This document shows positions 1 through 7,570 of a DNA stretch of 64,000 nt, piece by piece. Source of the stretch: Candidatus Eisenbergiella intestinipullorum (lineage in GTDB: Bacteria > Bacillota > Clostridia > Lachnospirales > Lachnospiraceae); assembly GCA_019119815.1 (NCBI GenBank), contig DWWH01000004.1, forward strand, positions 20,435 to 84,434. Reading direction: 5' to 3'. Position numbers and translations under genes: made by a program. Each line of letters begins with the position of its first letter. Position 1 is the first letter of the stretch. A model generated the notes under the pieces. The model saw only the letters and a list, made by a program, of their open reading frames with translations, did no database searches and had not been told where the DNA came from.

Positions 1-171
1 GTCTGCCATCCCGGGGCCGGTCCCTCCGGCGGTCCGTTTCCGGGTCCGTCCGGTGCTCCCTGTGCTCCTTTTTTTGCTCCGCCCGAGACCGCTTCCGCAG
101 CGGACGCAAAGAAGGAAGAAAATGGCAGGCAGGAACATGCCGCCGGTCCGCAGGACCAGACGAAAAGCTGA
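1..171 (+). CDS. C-terminal end of an unidentified protein (partial)
   Basis: Frame 1 is open from the first base to a TGA at 169-171, giving 56 visible residues of a protein that starts outside the window. The tail is rich in Pro, Gly and Ala, then turns charged (KKEENGRQEH) before the stop. No domain can be recognised. In related Firmicutes the gene ahead of era is often ybeY, dgkA or cdd, but this low-complexity tail does not identify any of them. The 87 bases to era show no clear terminator, so it may be cotranscribed with era. Confidence 0.45.
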   Translation, partial: VCHPGAGPSGGPFPGPSGAPCAPFFAPPETASAADAKKEENGRQEHAAGPQDQTKS

Positions 172-258
172 AACCAGGGAAACAAAAAACGGAAAAACAA
201 TACCAGGAAAGTCCGGCGAAAGCAGAGCGGTTGCCGGCTTTCCGGAATGGAGAACAGA

Positions 259-1248
259 ATGGATCTTGACGCATATTTTGCAGAGCATGGCTCCGGCGGC
301 ACAGGGCCGCAGGGGGCGGGAGACGGCGCGGCTGCCGGAACGAAACAAAACTTCCGTTCCGGCTTTGCCACATTGATCGGAAGACCGAACGTGGGAAAAT
401 CCACCCTTATCAACCGGCTGGTGGGACAGAAGGTTTCCATCACCTCGCGCAAGCCTCAGACCACCAGAAACCGCATTCAGGCAGTCTATACGGGAGAGGA
501 GGGGCAGATCGTATTCCTGGATACGCCGGGCATCAACCGGGCAAGGAACAAGCTGGGAAACTATATGCTCCGCGCTGCGGAAGGGACGCTGCGCGACGTG
601 GATGTGATCCTGTGGCTGGTGGAGCCCACGACCTTCATCGGGGCCGGAGAGCGCTATATCATTGAACAGCTGAAAAAGGCCCGGATCCACACGCCGGTCA
701 TCCTGGTGATCAACAAAACCGATACGGTGAAAAAGGATGAAGTCTATCCGGCCATAGACGCTTACCGGAAGGAGCTGGATTTTGCGGAGATCGTTCCGGT
801 CTCCGCCAGGACAGGTGCGAACACGGACGAGCTGATCCGCTGCATTCTGAAATACCTGCCTTACGGAGACCCCTTTTATGATGAAGATACCGTCACCGAC
901 CAGCCGGAGCGTCAGATCGTGGCGGAGCTGATCCGGGAAAAGGCGCTGCGCTGCCTGGGCGACGAGGTGCCGCACGGCATCGCCGTTGCGGTGGAGAGCA
1001 TGAAGCAGCGCGGCCAGATTACGGACATTGAAGCAACCATCATCTGTGAAAGGGATTCCCACAAGGGCATCATCATCGGCAAGGGCGGAGCAATGCTGAA
1101 AACCATCGGCTCCAAAGCCCGCGTTGATATGGAGGAGATGCTGGGCAGCCGCGTCAACCTCCAGCTCTGGGTGAAGGTAAAAAAAGACTGGCGTGACAGC
1201 GATTTCCTCTTAAAAAATTTTGGCTACGATCCGAAGGATACCGTATAG
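259..1248 (+). CDS. era: GTPase Era
   Basis: Ribosome-associated GTPase that helps mature the 3' end of 16S rRNA and assemble the 30S subunit. The P-loop GRPNVGKST begins near residue 41, followed by DTPG, NKTD and the SAR motif of the G domain. A C-terminal KH domain carries the RNA-binding loop GKGGAM. There is a variable Gly/Ala-rich N-terminal extension of about 35 residues before the conserved core. An in-frame ATG exists at 247, but the ATG at 259 has a GGAG six bases upstream and is preferred; either start leaves the core intact. It is followed by a YqzL-like small gene and recO, the usual Firmicutes order. Confidence 0.95.
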   Translation: MDLDAYFAEHGSGGTGPQGAGDGAAAGTKQNFRSGFATLIGRPNVGKSTLINRLVGQKVSITSRKPQTTRNRIQAVYTGEEGQIVFLDTPGINRARNKLGNYMLRAAEGTLRDVDVILWLVEPTTFIGAGERYIIEQLKKARIHTPVILVINKTDTVKKDEVYPAIDAYRKELDFAEIVPVSARTGANTDELIRCILKYLPYGDPFYDEDTVTDQPERQIVAELIREKALRCLGDEVPHGIAVAVESMKQRGQITDIEATIICERDSHKGIIIGKGGAMLKTIGSKARVDMEEMLGSRVNLQLWVKVKKDWRDSDFLLKNFGYDPKDTV

Positions 1249-1388
1249 AAGAGCCCGAAACGGCAGAACCTAATACCATCCGTTTTTGAAAAACAGAAGA
1301 AAATATCGGAACACGCGGACGGGCAGCATATCGCGGAAAGCCCGTTCCGCGTGCCTGAAGCGCAAAGCACTTCGGAATGGAGGAAGCA

Positions 1389-1562
1389 ATGGAGGACAGG
1401 AACGAATGGAACCGGTTTTATCTGTCGGGAAAGGTGGAGGATTATCTGAGATACGCCGCAAAGGCAAAAGAGGAGAAAGGGAAGACGGGAACGAATACTT
1501 ATGCAGGATTTACTTACGGTGACAGGCCTCGTCCTGAAGGCGGAGCCGATCGGCGAATATGA
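1389..1562 (+). CDS. YqzL-like small protein
   Basis: A 57-residue frame with a GGAGG five bases before its ATG, in the era-recO interval where many Firmicutes carry the tiny yqzL gene. Its first 35 residues contain W..FYLSGKVEDYLRY, which fits the W..F..TG....YL.Y pattern I recall for YqzL-like proteins. The last 62 bases overlap the start of recO in another frame, so only the first two thirds are likely to be conserved. Function is unknown in the family. The alternative is that this is spacer DNA with a chance reading frame. The motif, the ribosome site and the position argue for a real gene. Confidence 0.5.
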   Translation: MEDRNEWNRFYLSGKVEDYLRYAAKAKEEKGKTGTNTYAGFTYGDRPRPEGGADRRI

Positions 1563-2148
1563 CAAAAGAGTGGTCATCCTGACGAAGGAGAGGGGAAAGC
1601 TCGCTGCGTTTGCCAGAGGCGCAAGGAAGCCAAACAGCCGCCTGCTTGCCCCCTCCTGTCCGTTTTCCTTCGGTCAGTTCAGTCTGTATGCAGGACGAAA
1701 TTCCTATACCCTGACGGAGGCCAGCATTTCCAATTATTTTGAAGCGCTCCGGAAGGATTTTGAAGGCGCCTGCTACGGCATGTATTTTCTGGAGATCTGC
1801 GATCACTGCACCCGCGAAAACAACGATGAAAGAGAGCTTCTGAAGCTCCTCTATCAGTCCTTGCGGGCGCTCTGCGTTTCCAGCATTCCTCAGAAACTGG
1901 TCCGCTACATATTTGAGATCCGCACCGTGGTAATCAACGGAGAGTTTCCGGGCATTCCCGATGAATCCAAATGGCTGGACTCCACCCGATACGCCATCCG
2001 TCATATCACGGCCGCGCCGGTGGAAAAGCTGTACACCTTTACCGTCAGTCCTCCGGTGCTCGGCGAGCTGAAACAGCTTTCCGATTTTTACCGGAAACGT
2101 TTCCTGAATGAGCCGTTTAACAGCCTGCAGATGCTGGACCTGCTGTGA
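1501..2148 (+). CDS. recO: DNA repair protein RecO
   Basis: RecFOR-pathway mediator that loads RecA onto SSB-coated single-stranded DNA. The N-terminal OB fold is recognisable (TGLVLKAEPIGEYDKRVVILT, then GARKPNSRLL), followed by the helical C-terminal domain. At 215 residues it is shorter than the usual 240-250. The four-cysteine zinc-finger segment expected after the helix carrying VRYIFEIR is missing: the chain passes straight from INGEFPGIPDES to the final helices. The gene lies directly behind era, as usual. The start is ATG with a weak purine-rich upstream region, so translation may depend on coupling to the overlapping upstream small frame. Confidence 0.9.
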   Translation: MQDLLTVTGLVLKAEPIGEYDKRVVILTKERGKLAAFARGARKPNSRLLAPSCPFSFGQFSLYAGRNSYTLTEASISNYFEALRKDFEGACYGMYFLEICDHCTRENNDERELLKLLYQSLRALCVSSIPQKLVRYIFEIRTVVINGEFPGIPDESKWLDSTRYAIRHITAAPVEKLYTFTVSPPVLGELKQLSDFYRKRFLNEPFNSLQMLDLL

Positions 2149-2198
2149 GCTCCCTGGTTCCGGAAAATTTACAGGCCTCCGGATCCGGAAAATTTGGG

Positions 2199-2227
2199 TT
2201 GAAAAACGCAGGCAGGTTGGATATAAT
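2199..2227 (+). promoter_or_regulatory. Sigma-A-type promoter
   Basis: TTGAAA at 2199-2204 and TATAAT at 2222-2227 are separated by exactly 17 bases. It lies between recO and the lipoprotein gene and should give a transcript with a leader of about 80 bases. Confidence 0.75.
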
Positions 2228-2316
2228 GGGGAAGATATGTGCGCAGCCATGCGGAATGCGGTGTATATCTGTTTACGGACAACGGGGAAGATACGGAAAA
2301 ATGTGAGGATTTCTAT

Positions 2317-2901
2317 ATGCGAAAAATGGTTTTGCTTCTTCTGGCGGCGGCTCTGCTGCTTTCCGGATGCGGCGGGGACAAAAGTACGGAAGCTGTGACG
2401 AATCTGGAATTTAAGAAAAACGGCGAAGTCGTCCACTCCATTGTGGAGGATTTTTCTGCTTCCTATTACAGTCTGGATGAGCTTGAGAGCGAAGTCCAGG
2501 CACAGGTGGACGCCTACAACGATAAGGCGGGAAGCCGTCGGATCTCCCTGGATTCCGCAGAGGTTTCCGACGGGGTGATCACCATGGTCATGACCTATAA
2601 GGGAGCGGAGGACTACTCCTCCTTTTACCGGCAGGCCCTGTTCTGCGGAACGGTGAGGGATGCCTTTCATGCCGGCTACGACCTCAACGTGGAGCTTACA
2701 GGCGTCCGGGAAGAAAATACGACGATCGGCCGGCAGGACATCCTGGAAATGGGAGACCGGCATATCATCGTCGTGCGTGAGCAGGTGGTCGTCAGACCCT
2801 ACGGGGATATTCTGTATACCAGTGCGGGCGTCGAGGTCTCCGGCAAAAGAGAAGCGTCGGTGACGGATTCCCAGGCACTTTCTTATATCATCTTCAAATA
2901 A
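2317..2901 (+). CDS. Predicted lipoprotein, unknown function
   Basis: A 194-residue secreted protein with a lipoprotein signal peptide: Lys/Arg start, hydrophobic core [10 protein letters not shown] and lipobox LSGC, with the acylated Cys near residue 18. The mature part starts Gly-Gly-Asp-Lys and has alternating charged and beta-prone segments ([18 protein letters not shown]). I do not recognise a named domain. The ATG at 2317 has GAGGAT eight bases upstream; an earlier in-frame start would bury the signal peptide. It sits between recO and glyS and has its own good promoter, so it is probably an independent unit. Anchoring to the outer face of the membrane is inferred from the lipobox. Confidence 0.75.
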   Translation: MRKMVLLLLAAALLLSGCGGDKSTEAVTNLEFKKNGEVVHSIVEDFSASYYSLDELESEVQAQVDAYNDKAGSRRISLDSAEVSDGVITMVMTYKGAEDYSSFYRQALFCGTVRDAFHAGYDLNVELTGVREENTTIGRQDILEMGDRHIIVVREQVVVRPYGDILYTSAGVEVSGKREASVTDSQALSYIIFK

Positions 2902-2943
2902 AAACCTACGGTGGATCATACTGCGGTGGAAAGGAAGATGTCG

Positions 2944-3015
2944 CCTGATGGCAACCGCGCCCGGCGCGAATGGTGCGCATGATGCGTACCGCATCAGGAC
3001 GTACACTTTTTTACA
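2944..3015 (+). promoter_or_regulatory. Possible structured leader of glyS
   Basis: CCTGATG at 2944-2950 is complementary to CATCAGG at 2992-2998, and an inner pair GGTGCGCAT/ATGCGTACC forms a second hairpin. A run of six T follows at about 3009. This resembles a terminator-type attenuator just before glyS. A sequence TGGCAACCGCG recalls the T-box, but it does not match the canonical motif and the leader is short. Confidence 0.3.
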
Positions 3016-3055
3016 AAATCATATGCCGTCGGTACGGCAGAATGGAGAGAAAAGT

Positions 3056-4444
3056 ATGGAAAAGACAATGGAAAAGATCGTGGCGCTCGCCAAGGCGAGA
3101 GGTTTTGTGTATCCCGGCTCCGAGATTTACGGCGGCCTTGCCAATACCTGGGATTACGGCAACCTTGGCGTGGAGCTGAAGAATAATGTGAAGAAGGCGT
3201 GGTGGCAGAAGTTCATCACCTCAAACCGCTACAATGTGGGCGTGGACTGCGCCATCCTGATGAATCCCCAGACCTGGGTGGCCAGCGGTCATCTGGGCGG
3301 CTTTTCCGACCCTTTGATGGACTGCCGGGAATGCCATGAGCGTTTCCGCGCGGATAAGCTGATCGAGGATTTCGCGGAGGAGAACGGCATTGCGCTGGAC
3401 GGCTCTGTGGACGGCTGGAGCCAGGAAAAAATGATGGATTTCATCAAAGAGCACAATATTCCCTGTCCCACCTGCGGCAAGCATAACTTCACGGAGATCC
3501 GTCAGTTCAACCTGATGTTCAAGACCTTCCAGGGCGTGACAGAGGATGCGAAAAATACGGTATATCTGCGCCCGGAAACCGCACAGGGCATTTTTGTCAA
3601 CTTTAAGAACGTGCAGCGCACCTCCCGAAAGAAGATTCCTTTCGGCATCGGTCAGATCGGAAAATCCTTCCGCAATGAGATCACGCCCGGCAACTTCACC
3701 TTCCGCACCAGAGAATTCGAACAGATGGAGCTGGAATTCTTCTGTGAGCCGGATACGGATCTGGAGTGGTTCGCTTACTGGAAGCAGTTCTGCATTGACT
3801 GGCTGAAGTCCCTCGGGATGAAGGAAGAGGAGATGCGCGTGCGTGACCATGAAAAGGAGGAGCTTTCCTTCTATTCCAAAGCCACCACGGACATCGAGTT
3901 CCTGTTCCCCTTCGGATGGGGTGAGCTGTGGGGAATCGCAGACAGAACGGATTACGACCTGAGCCGCCATGCGGAGGTTTCCGGACAGGATCTGAGTTAT
4001 TTTGACGACCAGAAGAACAGAAAGTACATCCCTTACGTGATCGAGCCTTCTCTGGGTGCCGACCGCGTAGTCCTCGCCTTCCTCTGCTCTGCCTATGATG
4101 AGGAGGAGATCGGAGAAGGCGACGTGAGAACGGTGCTGCATTTCCATCCCGCTCTCGCGCCTGTGAAGATCGGCGTCCTTCCTCTTTCCAAGAAGCTGAA
4201 CGAGGGGGCGGAAAAGATCTACGAGAAGCTGTCTCAGAAATACAACTGTGAATTTGACGACAGAGGCAACATCGGCAAGCGCTACCGCCGTCAGGACGAA
4301 ATCGGCACGCCCTTCTGCGTGACCTATGATTTCGATTCTGAGACCGATCACTGCGTGACCGTCCGTTTCCGTGATTCCATGGAACAGGAGAGGGTGCCGA
4401 TCGACAGCCTGGAAACGTATTTTGCGGATAAATTTGATTTTTGA
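3056..4444 (+). CDS. glyS: Glycine--tRNA ligase (single-chain, dimeric type)
   Basis: Class II aminoacyl-tRNA synthetase that charges tRNA-Gly. The 462-residue chain has the family's N-terminal [20 protein letters not shown], two CxxC pairs (CREC and CPTC), class II motif 2 around FRNEITP and a C-terminal anticodon-binding domain ([12 protein letters not shown]). The size fits the alpha-2 GlyRS of Gram-positive bacteria, not the alpha/beta GlyQS type. The start was chosen at 3056 because GGAGAG lies seven bases upstream; in-frame codons further up fall in the structured leader. A strong terminator follows immediately, so glyS ends its transcript. Confidence 0.95.
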   Translation: MEKTMEKIVALAKARGFVYPGSEIYGGLANTWDYGNLGVELKNNVKKAWWQKFITSNRYNVGVDCAILMNPQTWVASGHLGGFSDPLMDCRECHERFRADKLIEDFAEENGIALDGSVDGWSQEKMMDFIKEHNIPCPTCGKHNFTEIRQFNLMFKTFQGVTEDAKNTVYLRPETAQGIFVNFKNVQRTSRKKIPFGIGQIGKSFRNEITPGNFTFRTREFEQMELEFFCEPDTDLEWFAYWKQFCIDWLKSLGMKEEEMRVRDHEKEELSFYSKATTDIEFLFPFGWGELWGIADRTDYDLSRHAEVSGQDLSYFDDQKNRKYIPYVIEPSLGADRVVLAFLCSAYDEEEIGEGDVRTVLHFHPALAPVKIGVLPLSKKLNEGAEKIYEKLSQKYNCEFDDRGNIGKRYRRQDEIGTPFCVTYDFDSETDHCVTVRFRDSMEQERVPIDSLETYFADKFDF

Positions 4445-4453
4445 TCGGACCGG

Positions 4454-4485
4454 GGCCGGAACAGAAGAACTGTTCCGGCCTTTTT
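4454..4485 (+). terminator. Rho-independent terminator of glyS
   Basis: GGCCGGAACAG (4454-4464) and CTGTTCCGGCC (4470-4480) form a perfect 11-bp stem with a five-base loop, followed directly by TTTTT. Confidence 0.9.
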
Positions 4486-4611
4486 GTCCCTTTCCTTTCG
4501 GAAGGCCGGCTCCAGGCACAGGTTATTTGTAGGAAATGAACAATTTTTCTGTAAAAGTGCGGAAATTTATCTAAAAAATGACAAATTTAACGTGCATTAT
4601 GCAGAAAGTTA

Positions 4612-4620
4612 TGTTATAAT
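4612..4620 (+). promoter_or_regulatory. Extended -10 promoter of ppdK
   Basis: TGtTATAAT at 4612-4620 is an extended -10 element. No good -35 hexamer lies 16-18 bases upstream. The region is AT-rich compared with its surroundings. The predicted transcript has a leader of about 80 bases before ppdK. Confidence 0.6.
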
Positions 4621-4635
4621 GAATTCGCAATAACG

Positions 4636-4662
4636 GACAGAAGTAACAAAAAAACTTCTGTC
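4636..4662 (+). promoter_or_regulatory. 5' leader hairpin of ppdK
   Basis: GACAGAAGT (4636-4644) pairs perfectly with ACTTCTGTC (4654-4662) around a nine-base A-rich loop. It falls at the start of the predicted ppdK transcript and has no T-run, so it may be a stabilising hairpin or a protein-binding site, not a terminator. Confidence 0.45.
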
Positions 4663-4707
4663 TGAAAACCATTACCAAATATTTTGTTCAAAGGGGGAAC
4701 TGATCAA

Positions 4708-7329
4708 ATGGCAAAATGGGTTTATTCTTTCAAGGAGGGCAACGCGGACATGCGGGCTCTTCTGGGCGGGAAAGGCGCCAATCTGGCAGAGATGACCAAC
4801 CTGGGCCTTCCCATTCCGCAGGGCTTTACCGTGACCACGGAGGCCTGCACGGATTACTACAACAATGGGAGACAGATTTCCGAAGAAATTCAGGAGCAGA
4901 TCTTCGATGCGCTTTCCGAGCTGGAAAAGCAGCAGGGAAAGATCTTCGGCGATACGCAGAATCCGCTCCTTGTTTCCGTCCGTTCCGGTGCGAGGGCATC
5001 CATGCCCGGCATGATGGATACCATCCTGAATCTGGGACTTACCGATGTCTCCGTGGAGGGCTTTGCAAAGAAGACGGGAAATCCCCGATTTGCCTATGAT
5101 TCCTACCGCAGATTCATTCAGATGTTTTCCGATGTGGTAATGGAGGTTCCCAAGTCCCTTTTTGAAAGGGTGCTGGATGAGATCAAGGAAGCCAAGGGAG
5201 CGCGCTTTGACACAGACCTGACGGCAGATGATCTGAAGGAGGTCATTGAACGCTTCAAGGCGATTTATAAAGAGAAGATGGGCACGGATTTCCCGCAGGA
5301 TCCCAGAGTGCAGCTCATGGAAGCTGTCAAGGCCGTGTTTCGCTCCTGGGACAATGAACGCGCCATCGTTTACCGCAGGATGAACGATATTCCCAGCGAC
5401 TGGGGAACGGCGGTCAATGTACAGTCCATGGTATTCGGAAATATGGGAAATACTTCCGGAACGGGCGTTGCCTTCACCAGAAATCCTTCCACGGGGGCAA
5501 AGGGCATCTACGGCGAATATCTGATCAACGCTCAGGGGGAAGACGTTGTGGCAGGCATCCGCACACCGCAGCCGATCTCCCGGCTGGAGCAGGATCTGCC
5601 CGAATGCTACAGGCAGTTTGTGGAAATCGCCACCATGCTGGAAAACCATTACCGTGACATGCAGGATATGGAATTTACCATTGAGGACGGAAAGCTTTAT
5701 TTCCTGCAGACCAGAAACGGAAAGAGGACCGCGCCTGCCGCTCTGCAGGTGGCCTGCGATCTGGTAGACGAAGGCATGATCACGCCTGAGGAAGCGGTAA
5801 GCCGTATCGAGGCGAAGTCTCTGGATCAGCTTCTGCATCCCACCTTTGATCCTGAAGCGCTGAAAAACGGCGTTGTGGTAGGACAGGCCCTTCCCGCATC
5901 CCCCGGCGCGGCGGCAGGCAAGATCTACTTCACCGCAGAAGAGGCCAAGGAAGCGCATGAAAAGGGAGAGAGAGTCATCCTGGTCAGACTGGAGACCTCT
6001 CCGGAGGACATCGAAGGCATGCATGCGGCGGAAGGCGTCCTCACCGTACGCGGCGGCATGACCTCCCACGCGGCCGTTGTCGCCAGAGGCATGGGCACCG
6101 CCTGCATTTCCGGCTGCGGCGACATTGTGATCGATGAAGAGGCAAAATATTTTACTCTGGGCGGAAAAACCTATCACGAGGGGGACTACATCTCTCTGGA
6201 CGGTTCCACCGGTAAGATCTATGACGGCGACATCGCCACCCAGGACGCTACCATCAGCGGCAATTTCAAGCGCATCATGGAATGGGCGGACTCCTTCCGC
6301 AGGCTCCAGGTACGCACCAATGCAGATACTCCCGAAGACGCGGCCAACGCTCTGAGGCTGGGTGCGGAAGGCATCGGCCTGTGCCGTACCGAGCACATGT
6401 TCTTCGCTCCCGAGAGAATCCCGAAGATCCGCAAGATGATCCTTTCTACCACCACCGAGGCGAGAGAAGCGGCTCTGAACGAGCTGATCCCGTTCCAGAA
6501 GGGCGACTTCAAGGCCATCTACGAGGTGATGGGAGATCATCCGGTCACCATCCGTTTCCTGGATCCTCCGCTGCATGAATTCGTTCCCACTGAGGAAAAG
6601 GAGATCGAGGATCTTGCAGTGGAAATGAACCTGACGGTTGCCGAGGTCAAGGCCGCCTGCGACAGCCTGCATGAATTCAACCCGATGATGGGTCACAGAG
6701 GCTGCCGCCTGTCCGTCACCTATCCGGAGATCGCAAGAATGCAGACCCGTGCGGTGATCGAAGCTGCCATCGAAGTGAAGATGGAAAAGGGATTCAACAT
6801 CGTTCCTGAGATCATGATCCCTCTGGTGGGCGACAAGAAGGAACTGAAGTTCGTCAAGGACGTGGTCGTGGAGACTGCGGAAAAGGTAAAGGCGGAAAAG
6901 GGTTCTGATATTTCCTATCACATCGGGACCATGATCGAGATTCCCCGCGCGGCGCTCCTTGCCAATGAAATCGCGGAAGAGGCCGAATTCTTCTCCTTCG
7001 GCACAAACGATCTGACCCAGATGACCTATGGCTTCTCCCGTGACGATGCGGGCAAATTCCTGGTCGATTACTATAAGAGCAAGATCTACGAGTCCGATCC
7101 CTTTGCCAAGCTGGATCAGAATGGCGTGGGGCAGCTCATCCGCATGGCGGCGGAAAAGGGTCGCAGCACCCGTCCGGACATCAAGCTGGGCATCTGCGGC
7201 GAGCACGGCGGAGATCCTTCCTCCATTGAATTCTGCCACCGCATCGGACTGAATTATGTATCCTGTTCCCCGTTCCGCGTTCCCATCGCGAGACTTGCCG
7301 CAGCGCAGGCGGCGATCGCGGACAAATAA
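4708..7329 (+). CDS. ppdK: Pyruvate, phosphate dikinase
   Basis: Interconverts pyruvate, ATP and phosphate with phosphoenolpyruvate, AMP and diphosphate; common in clostridial glycolysis and gluconeogenesis. The 873 residues match the family length. The order is an N-terminal ATP-grasp domain (LGGKGANLAEMTNLGLPIP), the swinging phosphohistidine domain with GGMTSHAAVVARGMG (the catalytic His near residue 454) and the C-terminal PEP/pyruvate TIM barrel (RTEHMFF, and GICGEHGGDP near the end). The ATG at 4708 is preceded by AGGGGG. A frame reaching 4684 also exists, but the ribosome site and the conserved MAKWVYSF start favour 4708. The gene is monocistronic between its own promoter and a terminator. 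Confidence 0.97.
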   Translation: MAKWVYSFKEGNADMRALLGGKGANLAEMTNLGLPIPQGFTVTTEACTDYYNNGRQISEEIQEQIFDALSELEKQQGKIFGDTQNPLLVSVRSGARASMPGMMDTILNLGLTDVSVEGFAKKTGNPRFAYDSYRRFIQMFSDVVMEVPKSLFERVLDEIKEAKGARFDTDLTADDLKEVIERFKAIYKEKMGTDFPQDPRVQLMEAVKAVFRSWDNERAIVYRRMNDIPSDWGTAVNVQSMVFGNMGNTSGTGVAFTRNPSTGAKGIYGEYLINAQGEDVVAGIRTPQPISRLEQDLPECYRQFVEIATMLENHYRDMQDMEFTIEDGKLYFLQTRNGKRTAPAALQVACDLVDEGMITPEEAVSRIEAKSLDQLLHPTFDPEALKNGVVVGQALPASPGAAAGKIYFTAEEAKEAHEKGERVILVRLETSPEDIEGMHAAEGVLTVRGGMTSHAAVVARGMGTACISGCGDIVIDEEAKYFTLGGKTYHEGDYISLDGSTGKIYDGDIATQDATISGNFKRIMEWADSFRRLQVRTNADTPEDAANALRLGAEGIGLCRTEHMFFAPERIPKIRKMILSTTTEAREAALNELIPFQKGDFKAIYEVMGDHPVTIRFLDPPLHEFVPTEEKEIEDLAVEMNLTVAEVKAACDSLHEFNPMMGHRGCRLSVTYPEIARMQTRAVIEAAIEVKMEKGFNIVPEIMIPLVGDKKELKFVKDVVVETAEKVKAEKGSDISYHIGTMIEIPRAALLANEIAEEAEFFSFGTNDLTQMTYGFSRDDAGKFLVDYYKSKIYESDPFAKLDQNGVGQLIRMAAEKGRSTRPDIKLGICGEHGGDPSSIEFCHRIGLNYVSCSPFRVPIARLAAAQAAIADK

Positions 7330-7357
7330 GCGTTGAAAGGGTATTTCCCTGACACAT

Positions 7358-7416
7358 AAAAAGGCTTCCGTTCCGGCTGGTGCTTGAAAAGCGCTTTGCC
7401 GGACGGAGGCCTTTTT
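7358..7416 (+). terminator. Terminator of ppdK
   Basis: AAAAAGGCtTCCG..CCGGC pairs with GCCGG..CGGAgGCCTTTTT around an AT-containing loop. The symmetrical A- and T-runs mean it could stop transcription in both directions. Confidence 0.8.
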
Positions 7417-7570
7417 CGGGCAGAGAGGCAAGTACGATGTCTTCCCTTTTAAGGAAAATCATGATAGAATATTTCATATTTGCAAAATCAGGTGTCCCGG
7501 GATGCGGCTTCAAAAGCGAATTTTTCCGAAAGCGGCACGTCGGAAACGGGACCGGAAAGGCAGAGTGGAA

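Noticed and set aside
1510..3006. Long antisense open frame opposite recO and the lipoprotein
   Set aside because: No homology or start signal; it crosses three plus-strand units.
2944..3015. T-box riboswitch before glyS
   Set aside because: The segment TGGCAACCGCG does not match the canonical AGGGTGGNACCGCG, and no stem I with a Gly specifier was identified in the short interval.
3221..4519. Antisense frame opposite glyS
   Set aside because: Codon shadow of a well-identified gene.
4672..7431. Long antisense open frame opposite ppdK
   Set aside because: It is a shadow of the high-GC ppdK coding strand, with no ribosome site or recognisable domain.
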